A stretch of DNA of 43,382 nucleotides from Chitinophaga pinensis (GTDB lineage Bacteria; Bacteroidota; Bacteroidia; NS11-12g; UBA955). The stretch spans positions 1-43,382 of the forward strand of contig CAMDAF010000020.1 of assembly GCA_945888525.1 (NCBI GenBank). The letters run 5' to 3'. A model generated the notes under the pieces. The model was not told the origin of the DNA, made no database searches, and worked only from the letters and a program-made list of their open reading frames with translations. Both the position numbers and the translations under genes were made by a program. Shown here piece after piece: positions 8,758 to 16,536 of the stretch (its first letter is position 1; every line of letters begins with the position of its first letter).

Positions 8758-9710
8758 AAATACTGATTTTAAGGTTTAGTTCCATTGGTGATATTGTATT
8801 GACCAGTCCTGTCGTGCGCTGCATAAAAACACAATTTCCCGAACACCAAATTCATTTTGCCACCAAAGCGAATTTTAAAAACCTTTTAATCCGCAATCCA
8901 TATATTGATAAAATCCATTGTTTAGACAATGACATCAGCACGCTGATATCTGAACTTAAAGCAGAAAAATTTGATTTAATACTCGACCTGCACAGAAACC
9001 TCAGAACCCGCATTATCCGAACCAAACTGAGGGTTAAGACCTATGCTTTTGATAAATTAAATTTGGAGAAATGGATGATGGTGAATCTCAAAATCAACAT
9101 GCTGCCCTACGAACATATTGTAGACCGCTACCTTTACACGGCTTTAGAACTCAAAGTACAGAACGACAGAAAAGGCTTGGACTATTTTATTGACCCGAAT
9201 TGCAGCATTTCTGAATTTAATCTGCCACAATCCTACCATGTATACGCCCTAGGCGCCCAACACAGCACTAAGAAACTTCCGCTCCATAAACAAATTGAAC
9301 TTCTTCAAAACATAAACCATCCCGTGGTTTTAATCGGGGGCAAAGAAGACGAAGCAGCAGGTCTTGCTTTGGCTGAAGTGGCCCCGAATGCCATTAACCT
9401 ATGTGGGCAATTGTCGATAGACCAAAGTGCATTGCTTATGCAAGGTTCGGCAAAAGTATATACCCACGATACCGGCATGATGCATATTGCCGCTGCATTA
9501 AAAAAACCAATTGTTTCTATTTGGGGCAATACCATACCTGAATTTGGCATGGGTCCATACTATGGCAAGCACCCTTTGAGTGAAGAAAATTTAATTTTGG
9601 AGGTCAGCTATTTGCGCTGCAGACCGTGTTCAAAAATAGGTTACAACGAATGCCCAAAGGGGCATTTCAAATGCATGGAGATGCAAGACTTTACATCCTT
9701 GAAAAATTAG
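8754..9710 (+). CDS. Glycosyltransferase family 9 protein (heptosyltransferase-like)
   Basis: A 318-residue GT9 enzyme of the WaaF/RfaF type, which moves ADP-activated heptose or a related sugar onto lipopolysaccharide core at the inner membrane. The N-terminus ILRFSSIGDIVLTSPVVR is the diagnostic acceptor-side loop with the catalytic Asp. The nucleotide-sugar site is THDTGMMHIAAAL near residues 240-252, followed by PIVSIWGNT. A late Cys cluster (RCRPCSKIGYNECPKGHFKCM) is common in Bacteroidota members. The start overlaps the polX stop as ATGA, indicating translational coupling. Acceptor and exact donor cannot be told from sequence. Confidence 0.9.
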   Translation: MKILILRFSSIGDIVLTSPVVRCIKTQFPEHQIHFATKANFKNLLIRNPYIDKIHCLDNDISTLISELKAEKFDLILDLHRNLRTRIIRTKLRVKTYAFDKLNLEKWMMVNLKINMLPYEHIVDRYLYTALELKVQNDRKGLDYFIDPNCSISEFNLPQSYHVYALGAQHSTKKLPLHKQIELLQNINHPVVLIGGKEDEAAGLALAEVAPNAINLCGQLSIDQSALLMQGSAKVYTHDTGMMHIAAALKKPIVSIWGNTIPEFGMGPYYGKHPLSEENLILEVSYLRCRPCSKIGYNECPKGHFKCMEMQDFTSLKN

Positions 9711-9717
9711 TCACAAA

Positions 9718-9748
9718 AAAACGGACCTACCAAAGGCAAGTCCGTTTT
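9718..9748 (+). terminator. Bidirectional terminator between the GT9 gene and fumC
   Basis: AAAACGGAC (9718-9726) pairs perfectly with GTCCGTTTT (9740-9748) around a 13-nt loop. A-tracts before and T-tracts after the GC-rich core let it act on both strands, as suits two convergent genes. Confidence 0.85.
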
Positions 9749-9768
9749 AGGATATAAGTTAAAAGAAA

Positions 9769-11175
9769 TTAATCTTTGCTTCCAACCATGTCTTCTGGTC
9801 TAACCCAAGCATCAAACTGCTCGTTGGTTAATAAACCTAAATCGATGGCGGCTTGTCTCAAGCTGCTGTTTTCTTTGTGTGCTTTCTTTGCAATTTTAGC
9901 TGCATTTTCGTAACCAATATGGGTGTTTAATGCAGTCACCAACATCAAAGAATTTTCCAATTTGTGTTTAATCTCTGGCAAGTTTGGCTCAATACCTGCA
10001 GCGCAGTTCGTGTCAAAACTCAAAGAAGCCTCACCGATCAAACGGGCAGATTGCAATACGTTAGCCGCAATCATTGGTTTGAACACATTCAATTCAAAAT
10101 GGCCATTAGAACCGCCAATGGTTACCGCCACATCGTTGCCCATTACCTGAGCACACACCATGGTTAAAGCCTCGCATTGGGTTGGGTTAACTTTACCTGG
10201 CATAATGCTGCTGCCTGGCTCGTTGTCGGGAATTAATATTTCGCCAATACCACTTCTAGGACCGCTGCTCAGCATACGGATGTCGTTGCCAATTTTCATC
10301 AAACTAACTGCAACACGCTTCAAAGCACCGTGCAATTCAACCATTGCATCGTGGGCGGCCAGAGCTTCAAATTTATTTTCAGCACTTACAATTGGCAAGC
10401 CTGACAATTCAGCGATGGTTTTAGCCACCAATTCAGAATAGCCCTTAGGGGTATTGATACCGGTACCAACAGCAGTTCCACCAAGCGCAATTTCACTTGA
10501 AGGCACCAAGGCACGGTTGATACAATCGATGCCATTTTTTAATTGTTGAACATAACCTGAAAACTCTTGACCCAAGGTAATTGGGGTTGCATCCATAAAG
10601 TGGGTTCTACCAATTTTGATGATGTCCATAAAGTCGCGCGACTTGTGTTTCAGGGTTGTTTTTAAGGCTTGTAAACCAGGAATGGTATAATCTACCACTT
10701 GTTTATAGGCCGCAATGCTCATAGCAGTAGGAAACGTATCGTTGCTGCTTTGAGATTTATTTACATCGTCGTTCGGGTGTAATACTTTTTCATCATCGCT
10801 CAATTTTCCACCTTGCATCACATGGGCGCGGTTGGCAATAACCTCATTCACGTTCATATTGCTTTGGGTACCGCTACCGGTTTGCCAAATTACAAGCGGG
10901 AATTGCTCGTCGTGCATACCTTCTAAAATCTCATCACACACAGAGCAGATCAAATCGCATTTCGTTAAAGAAAGTACGCCTAATTTATTGTTGGTAATAG
11001 CAGCGGCTTTTTTCAAAACGGCGAAAGCTCTAATAATTTCAATTGGCATACGTTGGTTACCAATTTTAAAATTCTGAAGCGATCTTTGGGTTTGTGCACC
11101 CCAATAAACGTGTGAAGGAACTTTTACTTCACCCATGGTATCGCGTTCGATACGGAATTCTTGAGCACTGTTCAT
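9769..11175 (-). CDS. fumC: Fumarate hydratase, class II
   Basis: Reversibly hydrates fumarate to (S)-malate in the TCA cycle, without an iron-sulfur cluster. The 468-residue length is normal for class II fumarase. It has the superfamily signature loop [15 protein letters not shown] containing the catalytic Ser, plus [22 protein letters not shown] and [10 protein letters not shown]. The N-terminal stretch [15 protein letters not shown] separates it from aspartase and argininosuccinate lyase. Transcription is probably monocistronic: a TAATTTCG box lies 18 nt before the ATG and a strong shared terminator lies just after the stop. Confidence 0.95.
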   Translation of the reverse strand: MNSAQEFRIERDTMGEVKVPSHVYWGAQTQRSLQNFKIGNQRMPIEIIRAFAVLKKAAAITNNKLGVLSLTKCDLICSVCDEILEGMHDEQFPLVIWQTGSGTQSNMNVNEVIANRAHVMQGGKLSDDEKVLHPNDDVNKSQSSNDTFPTAMSIAAYKQVVDYTIPGLQALKTTLKHKSRDFMDIIKIGRTHFMDATPITLGQEFSGYVQQLKNGIDCINRALVPSSEIALGGTAVGTGINTPKGYSELVAKTIAELSGLPIVSAENKFEALAAHDAMVELHGALKRVAVSLMKIGNDIRMLSSGPRSGIGEILIPDNEPGSSIMPGKVNPTQCEALTMVCAQVMGNDVAVTIGGSNGHFELNVFKPMIAANVLQSARLIGEASLSFDTNCAAGIEPNLPEIKHKLENSLMLVTALNTHIGYENAAKIAKKAHKENSSLRQAAIDLGLLTNEQFDAWVRPEDMVGSKD

Positions 11176-11193
11176 ATTGTTTTAAATGAGCGG

Positions 11194-11201
11194 CGAAATT
11201 A
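11194..11201 (-). promoter_or_regulatory. -7 box of fumC
   Basis: TAATTTCG on the minus strand (11201 to 11194), identical to the box before gpsA, ends 18 nt before the fumC ATG. A -33 TTG is not evident. Confidence 0.45.
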
Positions 11202-11500
11202 CGAAAAAAAGGGAAAAGGGGGAAATGATAAATTGATGAATTGATAAAATACAGAATTGGGCGCCTTTCCGTGCCCTATGTCTTCGCTTCGCTGCGGCTT
11301 TGTGGCCAAAGCGCCACAAGAGCACCACGTCGGTCATCGGGGCGCGAAAAGAGAGTGAGAATGAAAATGAGAATGAGGAATTAAACCCCGTAGGGGTGAC
11401 AGATTGGGTTCAGATATTCGTAAACATGAAGTAATTCCGAAACAAACTAAACCCTAGACGCTAGCCCCTAGTCCCTTGATTCATTCCCCAATATTCCCTT
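11202..11500. other. Intergenic region with several dispersed repeats
   Basis: About 300 nt without an ORF. It holds copy B of the GGAAATGA repeat (11221-11248), a GC-rich stretch with small inverted repeats (11265-11345), the short palindrome CCCCGTAGGGG at 11386-11396, and a CCCTAGA-type cluster at 11450-11476. The order of the GGAAATGA repeat before the CCCTAGA cluster is the same as at 4.5-4.7 kb. Confidence 0.6.
11221..11248 (+). repeat. Dispersed repeat, copy B (GGAAATGA type)
   Basis: GGAAATGATAAATTGATGAA followed by ttgataaa matches 4501-4528 with three substitutions in 28 nt. Confidence 0.6.
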
Positions 11501-11507
11501 ATCTTTA
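11476..11507 (+). promoter_or_regulatory. Probable promoter of the 11513-14043 unit
   Basis: TTG (11476-11478), 21 nt, then TATCTTTA (11500-11507), one mismatch from TAnnTTTG. The box ends 5 nt before the ATG at 11513. Confidence 0.45.
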
Positions 11508-11512
11508 CAGCC

Positions 11513-12214
11513 ATGAAAATCCTCCTCAATGCCCGCGACTATATTCCGTTTTTTGCCAATCAATTTGTTGAAGATGACAGCGAAGACATTGAATTTGATT
11601 ATCAGGCTTACAACAATTTAATCAATTCGAACCGTGCGCACTTGCAAGGTTTTGAGCGATACATCAGCCGTTTGCACGACAGTTGGATTAAAGGCATAGA
11701 GGTGAAAGACGATTCAATGTGTATTTCTTTGAATGATTTTGACACCCATGTGTTTGCCGATGCGTTGGTGGAAAAATACGATTTAAAAATCAAACACGAG
11801 GCGCTTAATTTTCCTCTGGTTCTGAATTTCTCTGGCAATCTTTCTTATAGAGCTTACACGGTTGTAGATGGAAGCGATGGCGACTTAAAGCCGATGTATA
11901 TCGGTACACTTAACGAAGAACTACCTAAAACCCAACAGTATTTGTATGAGCAAATTTTGGAACTGGATGCCGAGCATATCAAAATGGCTTTCGCGCTCTG
12001 GAACTGGGAAGGAAAGTATTTAATTCTTGAAGTCAGTGCCAATAATTTTAGCTTTGAGGAAAAACAATCTGAAAATTGGGATGTGGTTTTTGAAGGCAAA
12101 TACCAAGAGGAACTTGAGTATTTTGAAAACTTACGCTTCAGCGCCTACCAAGACATGGGTATAGCGAAATGCCGCGAAATATTAAAGCAATTTTACGCAC
12201 AACAAGGAAAATAA
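11513..12214 (+). CDS. Unrecognised acidic cytoplasmic protein
   Basis: A 233-residue protein I do not recognise. It has no signal peptide, no membrane segment and no obvious catalytic motif. It is rich in acidic and aromatic residues (ENWDVVFEGKYQEELEYF near the end) and probably soluble and globular. A TATCTTTA box 5 nt upstream supports the ATG at 11513 and makes it the first gene of a transcription unit. The hydrolase gene follows 17 nt after its stop. Neighbours give no clear hint of role. Confidence 0.65.
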   Translation: MKILLNARDYIPFFANQFVEDDSEDIEFDYQAYNNLINSNRAHLQGFERYISRLHDSWIKGIEVKDDSMCISLNDFDTHVFADALVEKYDLKIKHEALNFPLVLNFSGNLSYRAYTVVDGSDGDLKPMYIGTLNEELPKTQQYLYEQILELDAEHIKMAFALWNWEGKYLILEVSANNFSFEEKQSENWDVVFEGKYQEELEYFENLRFSAYQDMGIAKCREILKQFYAQQGK

Positions 12215-12231
12215 ATTAAACAGACTCATAT

Positions 12232-13245
12232 ATGCGCATTTTAATAGCATTTGGCCTGATGGTTTTTATGATGGCCTGTCAGCAGAATAAGCCAACAAAC
12301 GAATTAAAAACCTTTTTCACCTACAACGATTCTGTAGAATCTGCTGGGGTTAAAATGATACCGATTCAAACACCCATTGGAAACTTTAAAGTATGGACCA
12401 AACGCTTTGGCAACAACCCAAAGATAAAAATATTGCTGTTGCACGGCGGCCCTGCCATGACCCACGAATACATGGAATGTTTCGAAACCTTTTTCTTACG
12501 CGAGGGTTTTGAGTTTTACGAATACGACCAGCTCGGTTCTTATTACAGCGACCAACCCAAAGACAGCAGCTTGTGGACCACCGAGCGTTTTGTTGAAGAA
12601 GTAGAACAGGTGCGCAAAGCCATAGGGGCTGATGCTTCCAATTTTTACATCTTGGGCAATTCTTGGGGTGGTATCTTGGCCATGGAATACGCACTTAAAT
12701 ACCAGGCCAACATAAAAGGTCTATTGGTTGCTAACATGATGGCCAGCGCTGTTGAATACGGTCAATACGCCGACAATGTTTTGGCCAAACAAATGGATCC
12801 AAAAGTATTGGAGGAAATAAACACCCTTGAAACAAACAAAGACTTTAACAATCCTAGGTACTTCGAATTGTTGATTCCGAATTATTACAAAGTGCATTTG
12901 TGCCGACTAAACGAATGGCCCGATGGATTTAATCGATCCATGAAACATGTCAATTCAGAAATTTACACCATGATGCAAGGGCCAAGTGAATTTGGCATCA
13001 GCGGACGTTTGGCGAAATGGGACATCAAAGCCCGTTTGAAAGAAATTGCAGTGCCAACCCTAATGATAGGCGCTAAATACGACACCATGGACCCAAAAGC
13101 CATGGAGGAGCAAAGCAAACTGGTACAGCATGGACGTTATTTGTATTGTCCCAATGGCAGCCATTTGTCGATGTGGGACGACCAAAAACTTTTTATGGCT
13201 GGAGTTGTTGATTTCATCAACGATGTGCATTCAAATACATTTTAA
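12232..13245 (+). CDS. Alpha/beta hydrolase lipoprotein, S33 (proline iminopeptidase-like) family
   Basis: A 337-residue alpha/beta hydrolase related to proline iminopeptidases (S33), which release N-terminal residues from peptides; related enzymes hydrolyse amides or esters. The family HGGP oxyanion motif is at 71-74, the nucleophile elbow GNSWGG at 142-147 (Ser144), the acid probably in GAKYDTMDP and the catalytic His in GSHLSMWDD. The N-terminus is a lipoprotein signal with lipobox FMMAC, lipidated at Cys16, so it should be anchored to a membrane facing the periplasm, unlike cytoplasmic family members. It is second in a three-gene unit, 17 nt after the previous gene and 3 nt before the next. 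Substrate unknown. Confidence 0.85.
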   Translation: MRILIAFGLMVFMMACQQNKPTNELKTFFTYNDSVESAGVKMIPIQTPIGNFKVWTKRFGNNPKIKILLLHGGPAMTHEYMECFETFFLREGFEFYEYDQLGSYYSDQPKDSSLWTTERFVEEVEQVRKAIGADASNFYILGNSWGGILAMEYALKYQANIKGLLVANMMASAVEYGQYADNVLAKQMDPKVLEEINTLETNKDFNNPRYFELLIPNYYKVHLCRLNEWPDGFNRSMKHVNSEIYTMMQGPSEFGISGRLAKWDIKARLKEIAVPTLMIGAKYDTMDPKAMEEQSKLVQHGRYLYCPNGSHLSMWDDQKLFMAGVVDFINDVHSNTF

Positions 13246-13248
13246 ACG

Positions 13249-14043
13249 ATGTTAGACTTTATACAAAACTTAAAAGCACGCAATGAAACCATGTTTTATT
13301 TTGGTTTGATTTGCCTTGTGTTTTCAATCATTTGTTTGGTGTTGACCAAAACAAGCAGCGTTCAAGTAAACAATGTGAGCGCTTGGTATAAGCCTTTTAA
13401 ATTTGCCTCATCAACATTTTTCTTTGTATGGACCATGGCTTGGTATTGTTATTATTTACCAAACTTCAACATCAACTTATTCAATTGGAGTATAATAGTC
13501 TTATTAGGATTTGAAATCATTTACATCGCTATTCAAGCTGCTCGCGGACAATTGTCTCACTTCAATATGAGTACACCCACTTATGCAAGTTTGTATTCAT
13601 TGATGGCATTTGCCGCATCTGCAGCAACAATTTACACGGCCTATGTAGGCTATTTATTTTTCACCACCAATTTTCCCGAACTACCAAGTTACTATGTTTG
13701 GGCCATCCGCTTAGGATTACTAATATTTGTTATCTTCTCATTCGAAGGCTTCGTTATGGGATCAAAGTTAACCCATACCATTGGAGGAGCTGATGGTGGA
13801 CCAAGCCTTCCAGTGCTTAATTGGAGTACAAAATTTGGCGACCCACGCATCGCACATTTTATTGGCATGCACGCCTTACAAGTATTGCCACTACTCTCCT
13901 ATTTTCTGTTTAAAAACAGCAAAATAACTTTTGTATTTGCAGCCTTGTATTTTCTTTTGGCCTTGTTTACTTTGGTCCAAGCCTTGAAAGGAAAGCCTTT
14001 GTTTAAAGGAAAAACCGAGGTGGTGTTAAACAAGAAGAATTAA
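13249..14043 (+). CDS. Conserved multi-pass membrane protein of unknown function
   Basis: A 264-residue integral membrane protein with about seven hydrophobic segments (near 17-37, 50-68, 78-96, 110-135, 148-172, 200-222 and 226-248). Between segments five and six is a conserved-looking polar stretch, GGADGGPSLPVLNW, followed by GDPRIAHFIGMHALQVLP with two His in the membrane boundary, which could bind a metal or act catalytically. I do not recognise a named family. The start is 3 nt after the hydrolase stop, so it is surely cotranscribed with it. A joint role, such as processing or import of a small molecule, is conceivable but unsupported. Confidence 0.7.
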   Translation: MLDFIQNLKARNETMFYFGLICLVFSIICLVLTKTSSVQVNNVSAWYKPFKFASSTFFFVWTMAWYCYYLPNFNINLFNWSIIVLLGFEIIYIAIQAARGQLSHFNMSTPTYASLYSLMAFAASAATIYTAYVGYLFFTTNFPELPSYYVWAIRLGLLIFVIFSFEGFVMGSKLTHTIGGADGGPSLPVLNWSTKFGDPRIAHFIGMHALQVLPLLSYFLFKNSKITFVFAALYFLLALFTLVQALKGKPLFKGKTEVVLNKKN

Positions 14044-14092
14044 TTCCTTTGATACAGATTCAAAAATTGTTTTAAACTTTTTTAATTGCAAT

Positions 14093-14122
14093 ATTTGTCT
14101 TAATTTTGTGGACAAATGTCCA
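14093..14122 (+). promoter_or_regulatory. Promoter and probable operator of the RES-Xre pair
   Basis: A perfect TAATTTTG -7 box (14101-14108) ends 7 nt before the antitoxin ATG. It lies between the arms of an exact inverted repeat, ATTTGTC (14093-14099) and GACAAAT (14111-14117), with an 11-nt spacer. A second, smaller inverted repeat, TGGAC-AAAT-GTCCA (14109-14122), covers the start codon. This is the expected place for autoregulation by the Xre antitoxin. Confidence 0.65.
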
Positions 14123-14634
14123 AAGTATCAAATTTATCGAATCAAAATAAGTTAAACGCAAGTCTAAATAAAGAGGTTTTGCTTTTAATGAACTTAAGTG
14201 AATTCAGGTCCCATAAAACTGAACCCAACAAAGGTATTTCATATCAAGAGTTCATAAAAAATAAAATGCTTCTAGTTTATGCGATTAGGGCTGGCATTCC
14301 CTACACTTTTTTTGAGCAAATTCAAGCCCACACACCATTTACAGAAAATGATTGGATTGTTTTTTTAGACCTTTCTAGCAAATCATTGCAACGCTATAAG
14401 GCAGAGGCTTCACACACTTTCAAGCCTAGCCATACCGAAAAAATATTTGAGGTTGCAGAGGTTAGTGAATATGGATTAGAAACCTTTGGCAGTATGGACA
14501 AATTTAAACTATGGTTACAAACCCCTAACTACAGCTTAGGCAAATTAACACCAATGGAATTGCTTAAAGATTCGTACGGAAAGGAAATGGTAATGGCTGA
14601 ATTAACCCGCATCAACTACGGCATTTTAGCTTAA
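14116..14634 (+). CDS. Xre/MbcA/ParS-type antitoxin (RES-Xre system)
   Basis: A 172-residue antitoxin of the Xre/MbcA/ParS family. The N-terminal two thirds form a helical DNA-binding region (helix-turn-helix about 60-105, with TENDWIVFLDLSSKSLQRYK). The last 55 residues match the DUF2384 toxin-binding domain: FGSMDKFKLWLQTPN, then GKLTPMELL. It should bind the RES toxin, block its active site, and repress its own promoter with the toxin. Its stop overlaps the toxin ATG by 1 nt (TAATG), so translation is coupled. A TAATTTTG box 7 nt upstream fixes the start. Confidence 0.9.
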   Translation: MSKVSNLSNQNKLNASLNKEVLLLMNLSEFRSHKTEPNKGISYQEFIKNKMLLVYAIRAGIPYTFFEQIQAHTPFTENDWIVFLDLSSKSLQRYKAEASHTFKPSHTEKIFEVAEVSEYGLETFGSMDKFKLWLQTPNYSLGKLTPMELLKDSYGKEMVMAELTRINYGILA

Positions 14635-15092
14635 TGGAAGTTTTCCGACTATCGCGTGAGGCTTTTGCCAAACCTTTATCCGGCATTGGCGCCTCGCTTA
14701 AGGGCGGACGATGGAATTCTATAGGCATTGAAATGATTTACAACGCTCAAAATCGATCATTGGCAATGGCCGAAGTAGCAGCACATTTCAGTTTGGCTTG
14801 TATGCCTGAGGATTATGTAATGTGCAGCATCAACATACCTGATACCCTTAAAATAAAAACAATAAAGGAGCAGGACTTGCCTAAAAATTGGCGAACATTT
14901 CCACATCCAAACTCTACCCAAAAATTTGGAGATAAATTTATTTTGGAGAATAAATATGTAGCTTGTAAAATCCCATCTGCAGTAACAAAAGGCGACTACA
15001 ATATCCTAATCAATCCAAGACATAAAGACTTCAAATTGATAAAGATTGGGCACATTGAAAAGTTCCCATTTGACGAAAGGATACTAAAATAA
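14634..15092 (+). CDS. RES-domain toxin (NAD+-degrading, RES-Xre system)
   Basis: A 152-residue RES-domain toxin. Characterised homologues (MbcT, Res of Pseudomonas putida, ParT) consume NAD+ or transfer ADP-ribose when unrestrained. The name-giving residues are present: Arg26 in GGRWNS, Tyr36, Glu47 (MAEVAAHF) and Ser115 in IPSAV, followed by DYNILINPRH with the conserved Asn and His. Nothing looks inactivated, so the module is probably functional. It lies directly after its antitoxin. Its stop codon is immediately next to the stop of the convergent ricT gene with no base between, leaving no room for a terminator. Confidence 0.92.
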   Translation: MEVFRLSREAFAKPLSGIGASLKGGRWNSIGIEMIYNAQNRSLAMAEVAAHFSLACMPEDYVMCSINIPDTLKIKTIKEQDLPKNWRTFPHPNSTQKFGDKFILENKYVACKIPSAVTKGDYNILINPRHKDFKLIKIGHIEKFPFDERILK

Positions 15093-16517
15093 CTAAACTA
15101 CCGGATTTTCTCCACCCTCTTTTTTAGGTGCATCACCAGAGTTATTGTTCCTAGGACCATTGTTCCTATTGTTGTTGCGGTTCTCTGGATTTCTATTTGG
15201 ATTAGGACCACGGCTTTCAGGATTTCTGTTGTCGTTAGGTTTTCTAGGCTCATTTGGTCCTGTATTTGGGTTAGGCCCAGTTGGTCTATTGTTGTTGCGT
15301 TGGTTTGGATTTGGTCCACGGTTATCCGAATTGTTTCTATTGTTCGGATTAGGTCCTCTGTTATCAGGGCCATTGCCAGATTTACGCTTGTTGTTATTGT
15401 TCTGCCTTGGCTGCTTCTTGTCCAAACGGGTAATGTCATCACTGGCCAAATCGGTTGCTATATAAGGCGCATTCTGACCATCAGAATCTGTTTTAGCTTC
15501 GACAACTTCGCCTACCAATTCAGGTGCTTTTTCACCACGGGCATTCATTTCTAAATACTGGTTAATGGTGTCAAGTGGCATACAAATCCAAGTATGTTCT
15601 TCCTCGTATACAAACCAAGTAAGACGTTTTAAAATATCTGTCTTAACCATAAACGCTGCACCTGTAACGGTTTCAACACGAACGGTTTTTGCTTTTGGAA
15701 ACTCATCCAAGGCCTCCATATAGGTATCGAGTTCGTAGTTCAAGCAACATTTAAGCTTGCCACACTGACCCGACAATTTCAACATATTGATGGAAAGGTT
15801 TTGGTAACGCGCCGCTGAGGTATTCACCAATTTAAAATCGGTTAACCAGGTAGAGCAGCACAATTCACGTCCACAAGAACCCAGTCCACCAAGGCGCGAA
15901 GCTTCTTCACGGTAACCAATCTGACGCATTTCAATGCGCAGTTTGAACTCTTCAGCAAAACGTTTGATCAGTTCTCTAAAATCGACACGGCTTTCAGCGG
16001 TGTAAAAGAAAATAACTTTCTTGTTGTCCCCTTGAATTTCGATATCGCTGAGTTTCATTTCAAGCTTCAACATCAGAGCAATGGTGCGCGCTCTTTCAAG
16101 CATTTTCACTTCTCTAAACTTTGCTTCTTGATAACGCTCTAAGTCTTTATCTGTCGCTTTTCTTGAAATTGTTCTAATAGAATCTGAATCATCGCGAATG
16201 CCTCTTTTCTTAAGTTGCAAGCGCACCAATTCACCAGCAATAGACACGTGGCCAACATCGTAGCCCATTTCAGACTCCAAGACCACTGGATCACCTGTGT
16301 ATAATTCTAATCCATTTCTATTTTTGAAAAACTCTTTTCGACTCCCTTTGAATCTAATTTCTACGACATCAAAAGGTATATAGTTATCTGGCATAGCAGT
16401 ATCACTAAGCCAATTGTAAACATTTAATTTATTGCAACCACCGGTGCTGCATGAGCCATTGCTTTTACAGCCTGCTGGCGCACATCCTCCGGTTGTTCCA
16501 CAACTACCACATCCCAT
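15093..16517 (-). CDS. ricT: PSP1-domain protein RicT (YaaT) with Asn/Pro/Arg-rich tail
   Basis: A 474-residue RicT/YaaT homologue. In Bacillus RicT joins RicA and RicF in an iron-sulfur complex that assists RNase Y. The first 28 residues are Cys/Gly-rich (seven Cys). The PSP1 core covers about 85-290 and includes GSCGRELCC and GQCGKLKCC, likely Fe-S ligands. From about residue 365 the protein becomes a disordered tail with four GPNPN units and many Asn/Arg repeats; the matching DNA is a degenerate tandem repeat prone to length change. It follows holB by 19 nt, the same gene order as in Firmicutes. The partner complex in Bacteroidota is not established. Confidence 0.85.
   Translation of the reverse strand: MGCGSCGTTGGCAPAGCKSNGSCSTGGCNKLNVYNWLSDTAMPDNYIPFDVVEIRFKGSRKEFFKNRNGLELYTGDPVVLESEMGYDVGHVSIAGELVRLQLKKRGIRDDSDSIRTISRKATDKDLERYQEAKFREVKMLERARTIALMLKLEMKLSDIEIQGDNKKVIFFYTAESRVDFRELIKRFAEEFKLRIEMRQIGYREEASRLGGLGSCGRELCCSTWLTDFKLVNTSAARYQNLSINMLKLSGQCGKLKCCLNYELDTYMEALDEFPKAKTVRVETVTGAAFMVKTDILKRLTWFVYEEEHTWICMPLDTINQYLEMNARGEKAPELVGEVVEAKTDSDGQNAPYIATDLASDDITRLDKKQPRQNNNNKRKSGNGPDNRGPNPNNRNNSDNRGPNPNQRNNNRPTGPNPNTGPNEPRKPNDNRNPESRGPNPNRNPENRNNNRNNGPRNNNSGDAPKKEGGENPVV
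15110..15410 (-). repeat. Degenerate coding repeats of the RicT tail
   Basis: About 300 nt of imperfect repeats encoding GPNPN, NNRN and DNRGP-type units. Irregular units and interruptions suggest an old, drifting repeat tract rather than a recent expansion. Confidence 0.6.
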
Positions 16518-16536
16518 TATTCTTATATTTATATTT

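Noticed and set aside
14116-15092. RES-Xre pair as part of a larger defence island
   Set aside because: Both sides are ordinary chromosomal genes (a membrane protein unit and holB-ricT); no other defence or mobility gene is adjacent.
15098-15442. 114-codon minus-strand ORF inside the ricT tail
   Set aside because: It is the alternative frame of the low-complexity GPNPN-coding repeats; repeat DNA stays open in several frames. The ricT frame is supported by the intact PSP1 domain.
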